DNA of 9,316 nucleotides from an uncultured Lachnospiraceae bacterium (GTDB taxonomy: Bacteria; Bacillota; Clostridia; Lachnospirales; Lachnospiraceae). The first letter of the stretch is position 1. Each line of letters starts with the position of its first letter. A model generated the notes under the pieces. That model had not been told where the DNA came from. It ran no database searches and saw only the letters and a list, made by a program, of their open reading frames with translations. Both the position numbers and the translations under genes were made by a program. Shown one piece after another: positions 1 through 6,249 of the stretch. The stretch is from positions 1-9,316 of the forward strand of contig CAJURH010000025.1 of NCBI GenBank assembly GCA_910588775.1. Direction: 5' to 3'.

Positions 1-725
1 GGGTACAATTCCTCCGGGTAACAGTACATCACCCGTATCCAGAGCAGTCCAGGTATCTCGCACAACTGGGCCAATAGCCGGTGCAACGATTTCTCCTTGT
101 AGAGGTCTTGTCCATAAATGGTGGTCTCCTGCGCCACAAGAATCAGCTCCCGCACGCCTTCCCTGGCCAACTCCTCAGCCTGCGCCAGCAGCCGTTCCAT
201 GGGAACGCTGCGGTAATGCCCCCGAAGCTTGGGTATGATGCAGTATGTACAATGCTTATCACACCCTTCCGCAATTTTCAGATAGGCATAATGTCCGCCT
301 GTGGTCAGAATCCGTTTTGCAAAAATCTGTGGCAGGTAACTCAAATCCTCATATTTCTCGTAATGGTCCCCATTCCACGCCGTTTCCAGAGCCTCCAGAA
401 TGTCTTCCGCCGCAGTGGCGCCTAGGATCGCGTCCACCTCCGGAATCTCCCTTGCAATCTCCTCTTGGTAACGCTGCGCCAGACATCCGGTGACCAGAAG
501 AACTTTACAAGAGCCGCTTTTCCTGTATTCGGCCATTTCCAGTATAGTCTGCACGCTCTCTTCTTTTGCGTCGCCGATGAAACAACAGGTGTTGATGGCA
601 ATCACATCGGCGCAGGTCTCGTCGTCGGTAATCTGATAGCCGTGAGTCGCCAAAAGGCCCAGCATTTCTTCCGAATCCACCAGATTCTTATCGCATCCCA
701 GAGAGATAAATAATATTTTTCGCAT
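1..725 (-). CDS. rimO: Ribosomal protein S12 methylthiotransferase RimO (N-terminal 241 residues; 3' end outside window)
   Basis: Radical-SAM methylthiotransferase that by family knowledge adds a methylthio group to a conserved aspartate of ribosomal protein S12. The protein starts MRKILFISLGCDKNLVDSEE, a typical MTTase N-terminus. Visible cluster ligands are C11, C47 (in INTCC) and C81 (in TGCLAQRY) for the auxiliary cluster, and C155, C159 and C162 (CxxxCxxC in EGCDKHCTYC) for the radical-SAM cluster. The stretch VAQETTIYGQDLY near residue 197 fits RimO rather than MiaB. The TRAM domain would lie beyond the left edge, so the gene is cut by the window and not truncated in itself. The start is supported by GGGAGG at 731-736, five nt before ATG. 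It is the last visible gene of the yicC-remA-gmk-rpoZ-rimO run, 81 nt after rpoZ. Confidence 0.95.
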   Translation of the reverse strand, partial: MRKILFISLGCDKNLVDSEEMLGLLATHGYQITDDETCADVIAINTCCFIGDAKEESVQTILEMAEYRKSGSCKVLLVTGCLAQRYQEEIAREIPEVDAILGATAAEDILEALETAWNGDHYEKYEDLSYLPQIFAKRILTTGGHYAYLKIAEGCDKHCTYCIIPKLRGHYRSVPMERLLAQAEELAREGVRELILVAQETTIYGQDLYKEKSLHRLLAQLCEIPGLLWIRVMYCYPEELY

Positions 726-738
726 AAATTCCTCCCAA

Positions 739-762
739 AGCCTTCCGGTACAGCAAAAGGCT
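739..762 (-). other. Small hairpin in the rimO leader
   Basis: AGCCTT (739-744) and AAGGCT (757-762) are perfect inverted arms. Two wobble pairs and a G-C extend the stem on the minus-strand transcript. The hairpin ends just before the rimO Shine-Dalgarno (731-736). No U-run follows, so it is not a canonical terminator. It could affect rimO translation or stabilise a processed end in the rpoZ-rimO spacer, but this is speculative. Confidence 0.3.
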
Positions 763-806
763 GACGCGCAAAATTTCTTTATTTGCACAACAGCCTGTCT
801 TTTTGT

Positions 807-1199
807 TTATAATAATTGCTCTTCTTTTGGTTCTTCTGGCAATTCTTCCAGTTCCTCCAGATTTTCTAACGCCTCTGGCTCATCGGACAGTTCAGACAAC
901 TCAGATATCTCCTGAACACTCAACTCTTCGGACTGTTCCTGCTCTTCTTGCTCCTCCAGAGCGTTCTTGTCTTCCGCCACGATTTTCACTTTTCCCTCGT
1001 ATAATTCATCAATGGCCACCGACAGAGGTTTCTTTCCGCTGACATAGGGAACCAGCGGCGTGTCGCCCCCGATAATCTGTCTGGCGCGCTTGCTGGTTGC
1101 CAAAACGATGGAATACCTGCTGTTTACCACCGGAGGCTCATCAATTTCTGTATCTTTATTAACAACCTGCATCAATTCCGAGTAGGACGGATGGATCAT
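807..1199 (-). CDS. rpoZ: DNA-directed RNA polymerase omega subunit with acidic C-terminal tail
   Basis: Omega subunit, which helps assemble RNA polymerase by binding the beta' subunit. The 130-residue protein opens MIHPSYSELM and contains the omega signature NSRYSIVLATSKRARQI (about 27-43), then KPLSVAIDELYEGKVKIV. The core ends near residue 75. The remaining 56 or so residues are a low-complexity tail rich in Glu, Leu and Ser, about 40 percent acidic. Typical bacterial omega proteins are 65-90 residues, so the tail is an extension. The start was set at ATG 1199: GAAAGGAG lies 9 nt upstream, whereas an in-frame TTG at 1205 would sit only 3 nt from it. It lies 29 nt after gmk, as in many Firmicutes, and probably shares the yicC promoter. 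Confidence 0.93.
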   Translation of the reverse strand: MIHPSYSELMQVVNKDTEIDEPPVVNSRYSIVLATSKRARQIIGGDTPLVPYVSGKKPLSVAIDELYEGKVKIVAEDKNALEEQEEQEQSEELSVQEISELSELSDEPEALENLEELEELPEEPKEEQLL

Positions 1200-1228
1200 G
1201 GTCAAATTCTCCTTTCATATATACATTT

Positions 1229-1846
1229 TTATAACGACTGCAATTCCCGAATAATATTCTGGATAAATACAGGGTTTCTCTGGATACGATAATGTTCACT
1301 CTGAATGACATGGTGCATCACATTCACGCAGGTTTCCAAATCATCGTTTACCAGCACATAGTCATACCCGTCAATCCCTTTCGCCTCCTCACCTGCCCTG
1401 CGAAGGCGGTTTTCAATGGCCTTAGGGTCTTCCGTTCCCCGCGTTTCCAGACGGTTTTTCAGCTCCTGCCCGCTGGGAGGCGTCACGAACAAAAGCAACG
1501 TGTCCGGGAATTTCTCTTTTACTTTTAAGGCTCCCTGGATCTCAATCTCCAGAATCACGTCCTTCCCCGCTTTCAACTGCTCCTGCACATAGGCTTTTGG
1601 CGTGCCGTAATAATTTCCCACATATTCGGCATATTCAATGAGCTGTTCTCCCTGAATCAATCCTTCAAATTCTTCACGGGTCCGGAAAAAATATTCTCTG
1701 CCATCCAGCTCTCCCTGCCTGGGCGAACGGGTGGTGGCCGAAATGGATAGCGCATAATTATCATATTTATCCATAAGCCGCTTCATCAACGTGCCTTTCC
1801 CCGCGCCGGAGAATCCGGATACCACCACAAGAATTCCTTCATTCAT
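1229..1846 (-). CDS. gmk: Guanylate kinase
   Basis: Cytosolic ATP-dependent phosphorylation of GMP (and dGMP) to GDP, in purine nucleotide synthesis and salvage. At 205 residues it is the normal family length. The Walker A loop GFSGAGKG is at 11-18. The GMP-binding segment follows (SISATTRSPRQGELDGREYFF near 33-53), then EYAEYVGNYYGTP and the DVILEIEIQGA strand that carries the Walker B-type acidic residues. The lid region is rich in Arg (RLETRGTEDPKAIENRLRRA). The ATG overlaps the remA stop by 8 nt, and AGGGGAGAAG inside the remA 3' end serves as Shine-Dalgarno, which suggests translational coupling with remA. Nothing is missing or unusual. Confidence 0.97.
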   Translation of the reverse strand: MNEGILVVVSGFSGAGKGTLMKRLMDKYDNYALSISATTRSPRQGELDGREYFFRTREEFEGLIQGEQLIEYAEYVGNYYGTPKAYVQEQLKAGKDVILEIEIQGALKVKEKFPDTLLLFVTPPSGQELKNRLETRGTEDPKAIENRLRRAGEEAKGIDGYDYVLVNDDLETCVNVMHHVIQSEHYRIQRNPVFIQNIIRELQSL

Positions 1847-2111
1847 TTTCTTCTCCCCTGCCTTCTAATTCATATTGAACCGAAAATCGCTTGGCGATGG
1901 TTTCCGGCTGCAGCGCAGACAACAGAATCTTCTCGCCCTCAGTGACAATCACGGCTTTCGTCTTCCTTCCCTGGGTAGCGTCCACCAGACTTCCCAGATT
2001 CTTAGCATTTTGCACCAAACGCTTTACAGGCGCCGCATCCGGGCTGACTACAGCCACTACTTTATCTGTATTGACCACATTGCCAAATCCTATGTTGATT
2101 AATCTGGCCAT
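1839..2111 (-). CDS. remA: Extracellular matrix regulator RemA family (DUF370)
   Basis: The 90-residue protein begins MARLINIGFGNVVNTDKVVA and contains SPDAAPVKRLVQNAK and VDATQGRKTKAVIVTEGEK, which identify the RemA/DUF370 family. In Bacillus subtilis RemA is a DNA-binding protein that activates biofilm matrix operons and osmoprotection genes. Its targets in Clostridia are not known to me, so the role here is inferred. A longer reading frame reaches back to 2162, but the family N-terminus is at the ATG at 2111 and AGGGGGA lies just upstream, so that start is preferred. It sits 13 nt after yicC and overlaps gmk by 8 nt. This yicC-remA-gmk order is characteristic of Firmicutes. Confidence 0.94.
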   Translation of the reverse strand: MARLINIGFGNVVNTDKVVAVVSPDAAPVKRLVQNAKNLGSLVDATQGRKTKAVIVTEGEKILLSALQPETIAKRFSVQYELEGRGEENE

Positions 2112-2124
2112 CCAAATCCCCCTG

Positions 2125-3003
2125 TCACTCAATATTCTGAATCTGCTCCCGGATTTTCTCAATCTCTGTTTTCAAATCAATGGCAATGTTGGAAGTCTCC
2201 AGATCGTTGGCTTTCGACAAGATGGTGTTGGACTCCCGATTCATCTCCTGGGCGATAAAGTCCAGCTTACGCCCTGTGCCGCCCCCTTGTTCCAATGCCT
2301 GGCCCATGTTTTTGATATGGCTTTTCAAGCGCACAGTCTCTTCATCACAGCAGATTTTATCCGCGTAAATCACTACCTCTGCCGCAATCCTGCTTTCCTC
2401 CATCTGGACATCCTGCAGCATTTCAGCCGCCTTGGCCTCCAGCTTCTCCCGATAAGCCGCCAGGACTTGCGGCGAACGCTCTTCGATTTGCGCCACTTTC
2501 TCCTCCAGCGCGTCCAGCTTACGTTGTATGTCCTTCTTGAGATGCGCTCCTTCCAGCTCACGGGCCTCCACCACGTTGGCCACCGCCTTTTTCAGCCCTT
2601 CCTCCAGAAGCTTCCACAGGGAATCCTCATCCTGGGCCTGCTGTTCCATGTTGAAAATCTCCGGCAGCCGGGCCAGCGTAGATAACGTGATGTCGTTTTC
2701 AACGCCAAACTCACTCTCCATCTGCCGAAAATACGCCAGATACTGCTTCACCAACTCCCCATTATACGTGAGAAGAACCTTCTGTGGGGAATAATCTTCG
2801 TAAAAAATGAAAACATCCACTTTGCCTCGCAGCAGATATTTCTTCAAATAGTTGCGCACTGCCGTCTCAAAGAACCCCAACTGCCGGGGCAGCCGCACGC
2901 TCATATCCAGATACCGGTGATTCACCGTCTTCAATTCTATAGTAAATTTATGGCTTTCATCCAAAACCTCTGCCCGGCCAAAGCCGGTCATACTCTTTAT
3001 CAT
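2125..3003 (-). CDS. YicC/YloC family endoribonuclease
   Basis: A 292-residue protein of the YicC family. It opens with the conserved MIKSMTGFGRAEV and continues with ELKTVNHRYLDMSVRLPR (YicC-like N-terminal domain, about 1-155). A helical middle segment rich in Glu and Lys (about 130-200, coiled-coil-like) follows. The C-terminal DUF1732 domain carries the signature GRKLDFIAQEMNRESNTILS at 245-263. Members from E. coli (YicC) and B. subtilis (YloC) have been reported to be endoribonucleases, so RNA cleavage is the likely activity. The substrate cannot be told from sequence. Length is normal for the family. ATG 3003 is preceded by TTGGAGA. It is the first gene of the operon, transcribed from the strong promoter at 3041-3069. 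Confidence 0.93.
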   Translation of the reverse strand: MIKSMTGFGRAEVLDESHKFTIELKTVNHRYLDMSVRLPRQLGFFETAVRNYLKKYLLRGKVDVFIFYEDYSPQKVLLTYNGELVKQYLAYFRQMESEFGVENDITLSTLARLPEIFNMEQQAQDEDSLWKLLEEGLKKAVANVVEARELEGAHLKKDIQRKLDALEEKVAQIEERSPQVLAAYREKLEAKAAEMLQDVQMEESRIAAEVVIYADKICCDEETVRLKSHIKNMGQALEQGGGTGRKLDFIAQEMNRESNTILSKANDLETSNIAIDLKTEIEKIREQIQNIE

Positions 3004-3040
3004 GCCTGTTCTCCAAATAGATCGTTATGCTGATAGATGT

Positions 3041-3069
3041 ATTATAGAGCATTCTAAAACTTCCGTCAA
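3041..3069 (-). promoter_or_regulatory. Sigma-A promoter of the yicC-remA-gmk-rpoZ-rimO operon
   Basis: On the minus strand, -35 TTGACG (3064-3069) and -10 TATAAT (3041-3046) are separated by exactly 17 nt. Eleven of twelve consensus positions match. The expected transcription start is near 3034, giving a leader of about 30 nt before the yicC ATG at 3003. This predicts strong, constitutive expression. Confidence 0.85.
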
Positions 3070-3106
3070 GTTACTAATTTGGCAGGCTTACCCAGTACAA
3101 CATTGC

Positions 3107-3118
3107 AAGTAGCTACTT
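3107..3118. repeat. 12-bp perfect palindrome over the DUF2200 stop codon
   Basis: AAGTAGCTACTT is self-complementary and contains the TAG stop of the DUF2200 gene. It has no loop and no U-run, so it is not a convincing terminator. It may be chance. No other terminator is visible between this gene and the yicC promoter. Confidence 0.25.
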
Positions 3119-3463
3119 TCGCAGGATTTTATCCATGGATTTTCCTTTGGCCAACTCGTCAATCAATTTATCCAGGTAGCGTATCTCCCGCATCAGCGGC
3201 TCCTCAATATTCTCCACCCGTATGCCACAGACCACCCCTTTAATCAGGCTCCTTTTCTCATTTAGCTGAGGCGCGTTTTGGAAGAAATCTCCGTAAGCCA
3301 GAGGTTTTTTTTGCATCTCTTCCAACTCCTCCTGGCTGTACCCGGTCAGCCACCGGATAATCTCATCCACCTCCTCTTTGGTCCTGTTCTTTCTCAGGGC
3401 CTTATCCACAAGCAACTGGTAAATCTTTGCAAAATCCATCTGGTATACTTTTTCGTTGGACAT
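3113..3463 (-). CDS. DUF2200 family protein
   Basis: A small, probably cytosolic protein of 116 residues that I recognise as DUF2200 by its conserved blocks. These are YQMDFAKIYQLLVDKA near the N-terminus, RTKEEVDEIIRWLTGYSQ (27-44) and RSLIKGVVCGIRVENIEEPL (71-90), followed by the near-invariant tail REIRYLDKLIDELAKGKSM. It is mostly helical and charged, with no signal peptide or membrane segment. The family has no established function that I know of, and none is proposed. The ATG at 3463 has a strong GGGAGGA seven nt upstream. It lies 77 nt after the GNAT gene with no clear promoter between, so it may be co-transcribed with it. It is separated from yicC by a 109-nt gap that holds the yicC promoter. 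Confidence 0.9.
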   Translation of the reverse strand: MSNEKVYQMDFAKIYQLLVDKALRKNRTKEEVDEIIRWLTGYSQEELEEMQKKPLAYGDFFQNAPQLNEKRSLIKGVVCGIRVENIEEPLMREIRYLDKLIDELAKGKSMDKILRK

Positions 3464-3499
3464 AGTGTTTTCCTCCCGTTACTTTATCGTGATACTGTT

Positions 3500-3539
3500 G
3501 TAATCTGGCCGTCAGGCCGTCAGATAAACGCCTGATTAC
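3500..3539 (-). other. Imperfect hairpin with an internal 8-bp tandem repeat between GNAT and DUF2200 genes
   Basis: GTAATCTGG (3500-3508) and CCTGATTAC (3531-3539) pair with one mismatch. The loop includes part of a perfect 8-bp tandem duplication of GGCCGTCA (3507-3514 and 3515-3522). On the minus-strand transcript it lies immediately after the GNAT stop codon. There is no following U-run, so a classical intrinsic terminator is unlikely. It may mark a processing site or a slippage duplication. Confidence 0.3.
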
Positions 3540-3540
3540 G

Positions 3541-4056
3541 TTACTCAGACGCCCTGCAACTCATCTCGCGCCACTGGTTGCCGCCCCAGGATGAGTTTGC
3601 AATTCCGTCGTCGTGAAATCCCATTTTCTCATACATTTTCACTTTGTCCTGGACGCAGGTCAGCAAAACCCTTCGCCTTTTTCTCTGGCGCTCCCCGGCT
3701 AGGAACTGACTCATAAGCTCCCGCGCCAGCCCTTGCCTCCGACGGTTAGGAAGCACTGCCAGGCTTAGAATCATCACATTTTCCCCCGCCGGATCGTGCA
3801 GGTCTGCATTCAGGAAAAACGCATCTCGAAAAGAGCCCTCATTGGTGGAAATTCCTGTGAGAAAGCCCGCCATCTCACCCGTCCGCCTGTCCATAGCTAC
3901 CAGAAATAATTCTGGCGCTTTGGCGGCTCGCTCCAGCATCATTTTTTCTGTACATGCCTCCTTAGGAGGAAAACAAGCCCTCTCAATGGCCGCCGCCTGC
4001 TCCCCCTCCCCGGGCCGGATATTCCGAAACTCATATCTTTCATTTATTTCCCGCAT
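3541..4056 (-). CDS. GNAT family N-acetyltransferase, AANAT-like
   Basis: Transfers an acetyl group from acetyl-CoA to an unknown amine. With the start at ATG 4056 the protein is 171 residues. Visible features are IRPGEGEQAAAIERACFPP near the N-terminus, a beta-strand LFLVAMDRRTGEMAGFL, and motif A LSLAVLPNRRRQGLA (98-111) with the R-x-x-G-x-A pyrophosphate-binding loop. Late in the chain is YEKMGFHDDGIANSSWGG, whose Tyr (about 142) is the usual general-acid position. The ending NSSWGGNQWREMSC is typical of a Firmicutes AANAT-like subgroup. Two in-frame ATGs at 4083 and 4080 would add 9 or 8 residues. They lack a Shine-Dalgarno and would lie only about 9 nt after the predicted transcription start, while AGGAGAG (4066-4072) sits 9 nt before ATG 4056. 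The substrate cannot be inferred. Confidence 0.87.
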   Translation of the reverse strand: MREINERYEFRNIRPGEGEQAAAIERACFPPKEACTEKMMLERAAKAPELFLVAMDRRTGEMAGFLTGISTNEGSFRDAFFLNADLHDPAGENVMILSLAVLPNRRRQGLARELMSQFLAGERQRKRRRVLLTCVQDKVKMYEKMGFHDDGIANSSWGGNQWREMSCRASE

Positions 4057-4098
4057 TTTCTTAAACTCTCCTATCGCCATCATTTATCCGTTTCATAG

Positions 4099-4127
4099 AG
4101 TATAACCCAACCCCTGCGGAATATCAA
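4099..4127 (-). promoter_or_regulatory. Sigma-A promoter of the GNAT gene
   Basis: On the minus strand, TTGATA (4122-4127) and TATACT (4099-4104) have a 17-nt spacer, ten of twelve consensus positions. Transcription would start near 4092, about 35 nt before the preferred ATG at 4056. It is divergent from the response regulator promoter, with the two -35 regions less than 50 bp apart. Confidence 0.75.
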
Positions 4128-4147
4128 GACGCCGCAGCTCCATGGTT

Positions 4148-4165
4148 TTTAGAGATTCTTTAGAG
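4148..4165 (+). promoter_or_regulatory. Putative response regulator operator, 11-bp direct repeat
   Basis: TTTAGAG occurs twice (4148-4154 and 4159-4165) with start-to-start spacing of 11 bp, one helical turn. That is the geometry of OmpR-family binding sites. The second copy overlaps the -35 position expected for the TATAAT at 4187-4192, where no recognisable -35 hexamer exists. This suggests autoregulation by the downstream regulator, which is inference. Confidence 0.5.
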
Positions 4166-4183
4166 GCATTTCCAACGGGGCTA

Positions 4184-4192
4184 TGTTATAAT
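4184..4192 (+). promoter_or_regulatory. Extended -10 promoter of the two-component operon
   Basis: TATAAT at 4187-4192 is preceded by TG at 4184-4185, an extended -10. The -35 position (about 4164-4169) reads AGGCAT and does not match consensus, so the promoter may rely on the extended -10 or on an activator bound to the adjacent repeat. Expected start is near 4199, giving a leader of about 23 nt with AAGGAG before ATG 4222. Confidence 0.65.
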
Positions 4193-4221
4193 GAAAGAAA
4201 TCCACATCACAAGGAGATGCC

Positions 4222-4902
4222 ATGCACATATTACTGATTGAAGACGACGAGAGATTATGCGAAACACTAAAATATCAGTTGGAACAGGAGAACTGCCAAG
4301 TGGACGCATGCCTGGACGGCCAGACTGGTCTAGAGATGTTGCTGACGAAATCCTACGCGCTGGCGATTCTGGACCGTATGCTGCCCTGCCTGGACGGACT
4401 TACCGTCCTTAGGAAAGCCCGCCAGGAAAACATCCAGACTCCTGTTATCCTGCTCACCGCTCTGGGCGAATTACAGGACAAAATCACCGGACTGGACTGT
4501 GGCGCGGATGATTATCTTGTAAAGCCTTTTGCATTTCAGGAATTGATGGCCCGGATACGCTGCATCGTGCGCAGGCCCCCTGCCATGCTGGAGCGCCAGG
4601 AGCTGACTTTTAGCGATCTGAAATACGACGCGCAGCAACACATACTGTCCTGCCAGACAAAATCCTGCACGCTGTCCAAACGGGAAGGCGAACTGATGGA
4701 GCTTTTCCTGCGCAATCCCCGCCAGACCCTTCCCCGCGACACGATTTTAACACGGGTATGGGGCGCAGACGCGGAAGTGGAAGACGGCAACCTGGACAAC
4801 TATGCGCATTTCATCCGCCGCAGGCTAAAAACCGTGGAAAGCCGCGTCCATCTGAAAACCATCCGTGGAATCGGCTACCGATTGGAGGAAAACCATGTTT
4901 AA
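4222..4902 (+). CDS. OmpR/PhoB-family response regulator
   Basis: Cytosolic DNA-binding transcription regulator of 226 residues. The receiver domain (1-117) has the acidic pocket E7-D8-D9, the phospho-acceptor D51 in LAILDRMLP, T79 and K101 in VKPF. The trans-activation winged-helix domain (about 128-222) includes LSKREGELMELFLRNP and ends TIRGIGYRLE, the usual OmpR-family finish. All key residues are present, so phosphorylation-dependent dimerisation on direct repeats is expected. AAGGAG lies five nt before the ATG. The 3' end overlaps the kinase gene by 8 nt. Candidate binding sites lie upstream of this gene (4148-4165) and of the YfhO-family gene (6610-6660). It resembles CiaR-type regulators, but orthology is not shown. 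Confidence 0.95.
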   Translation: MHILLIEDDERLCETLKYQLEQENCQVDACLDGQTGLEMLLTKSYALAILDRMLPCLDGLTVLRKARQENIQTPVILLTALGELQDKITGLDCGADDYLVKPFAFQELMARIRCIVRRPPAMLERQELTFSDLKYDAQQHILSCQTKSCTLSKREGELMELFLRNPRQTLPRDTILTRVWGADAEVEDGNLDNYAHFIRRRLKTVESRVHLKTIRGIGYRLEENHV

Positions 4903-6193
4903 AAAACTTCATCTGCAGCTCACCATCTTCTGCACACTGGTCACAGGCGCCATTCTCATAGCCATGACTGGCGTCTGCCTCTTTATTCTCCATGCAGACG
5001 CTTCCCGCCAGAGCTTTCTCTCCTTTGAAAAAAACGTAGCCTCCGCTGTTTCCTACCTGGGAAACCAGCCTATAATCTCCCATCAATGGCTGCTGGAACT
5101 TAAGAAAAACTATCATTTCCTGGTGTCCATTTCCGATGGGGACACGCCCCTTTTCTTTAATTCTCTGAATTATTCTGAAAAAATACAGGAACTTTTTCAA
5201 AAGGCAAAGGAACAAGCCCTCCTGGAATACCAGATTTCCTCACTTTCCCAACAGAAAAACCGAAAGGTGACGGAAACCGCCGCGTTTCCCTTAAAAGACG
5301 GGCAGGGATACTATGCCGCTGTATCCGTTATACCGAAAGAACAAAACGCTCTTTATGTAATAACTCTATACTCGCTGCAAGAAGAAAAAGCCACACGCAT
5401 GCGCCAGAATCTGCTGTTTTCATCAGCCGCGCTGACAGCCATTCTCTGTCTGGCCGTTTTCTCCTGGTTTTTCACCCGGCGCATACTGCTTCCCGTGGAG
5501 GAAAACCGCCGCCGCCAGACAGAATTTGTGGCCGCCGCCTCCCATGAGCTGCGCTCCCCTTTGACGGTTATCTTATCCAGCCTTGCAGCCATGCAGGGCG
5601 CACCCCAGGAAAAACAACGGCAGTTTGCCGTCAATATCCAGGAAGAAGGACGGCGCATGAACCGTCTGGTCAGCGATATGCTGGCTTTGGCCAATGCAGA
5701 CAACGGCAGCTGGAGCTTTTGCCCTTCTGAAGAAGAACCGGACACCTTCCTGCTAGAAATGTATGAACGATACCTGCCGCGGGCCAGAGAGAAAAAAATC
5801 CGTCTGGATATACATCTCCCGGAAGTCGCCGTATTGCCGCAACGATGGGATACGGACCGTATGACCCAGGTCCTGGAAATTCTGCTGGATAACGCGCTGA
5901 CCTACACGCCCGCCGGCGGATGCATCCGGTTAATCCTTTCCCAAAAACAGGAGAAAACCGAGATACGGGTGGCTGACAACGGCCCTGGAATCCCCGACGA
6001 CGAGAAAGAGATTATCTTTCAGCGGTTTTACCGGATGGATTCATCACACCATGACAAAAACCACTTCGGCTTGGGACTTTGCATCGCAAAGGAAATCCTC
6101 CGTCTGCACAAAGGGCGTATCCATGTGGAAGACACGCCAGAAGGGGGCGCCTGTTTTGTCATACTTTTACCATCCAGTCATAAACATCACTGA
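4895..6193 (+). CDS. Two-component sensor histidine kinase (membrane-bound, no HAMP)
   Basis: Partner kinase of the preceding regulator, 432 residues. A transmembrane segment at about 9-32 and a second at about 172-194 flank an extracytoplasmic sensor region of roughly 140 residues that I do not recognise. After the second segment only about 20 residues (RRILLPVEENRRRQTE) separate the membrane from the H-box FVAAASHELRSPL, with phospho-acceptor H217, so a full HAMP domain does not fit. The ATPase domain shows the N-box EILLDNALTYTP (N333), G1 DNGPGIP (361-367), F-box IFQRFYR and G2 FGLGLCIAKE. All catalytic motifs are intact. ATG 4895 is preceded by GGAGG inside the regulator gene and overlaps its end by 8 nt, consistent with coupled translation. 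The same short linker is seen in CiaH-like kinases. Confidence 0.95.
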   Translation: MFKKLHLQLTIFCTLVTGAILIAMTGVCLFILHADASRQSFLSFEKNVASAVSYLGNQPIISHQWLLELKKNYHFLVSISDGDTPLFFNSLNYSEKIQELFQKAKEQALLEYQISSLSQQKNRKVTETAAFPLKDGQGYYAAVSVIPKEQNALYVITLYSLQEEKATRMRQNLLFSSAALTAILCLAVFSWFFTRRILLPVEENRRRQTEFVAAASHELRSPLTVILSSLAAMQGAPQEKQRQFAVNIQEEGRRMNRLVSDMLALANADNGSWSFCPSEEEPDTFLLEMYERYLPRAREKKIRLDIHLPEVAVLPQRWDTDRMTQVLEILLDNALTYTPAGGCIRLILSQKQEKTEIRVADNGPGIPDDEKEIIFQRFYRMDSSHHDKNHFGLGLCIAKEILRLHKGRIHVEDTPEGGACFVILLPSSHKHH

Positions 6194-6217
6194 TCTCTCC
6201 TGCGGCCCTGGGCAAAA

Positions 6218-6249
6218 GGCCGGGGAACTGTTTCCTCAGATTCCCGGCC
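6218..6249 (+). terminator. Possible terminator hairpin after the two-component operon
   Basis: GGCCGGG (6218-6224) pairs with CCCGGCC (6243-6249), extended by a G-U and an A-U pair. It lies 25 nt after the kinase stop codon, an apt place for termination. The following bases are not a T-run, so it is either factor-dependent or not a terminator. Confidence 0.4.

Noticed and set aside
1..713. Several plus-strand ORFs of 82-114 codons at the left edge
   Set aside because: The minus strand encodes an intact rimO N-terminus with all expected cysteines; the plus-strand frames are shadows.
1891..2685. 264-codon plus-strand ORF opposite remA and yicC
   Set aside because: It is antisense to two well-supported genes, has no recognised domain and no good ribosome binding site; long antisense frames are common opposite GC-rich third codon positions.
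4811..5215. 134-codon minus-strand ORF across the regulator-kinase junction
   Set aside because: It lies opposite the conserved end of the response regulator and the kinase sensor region, with no family similarity recognised.
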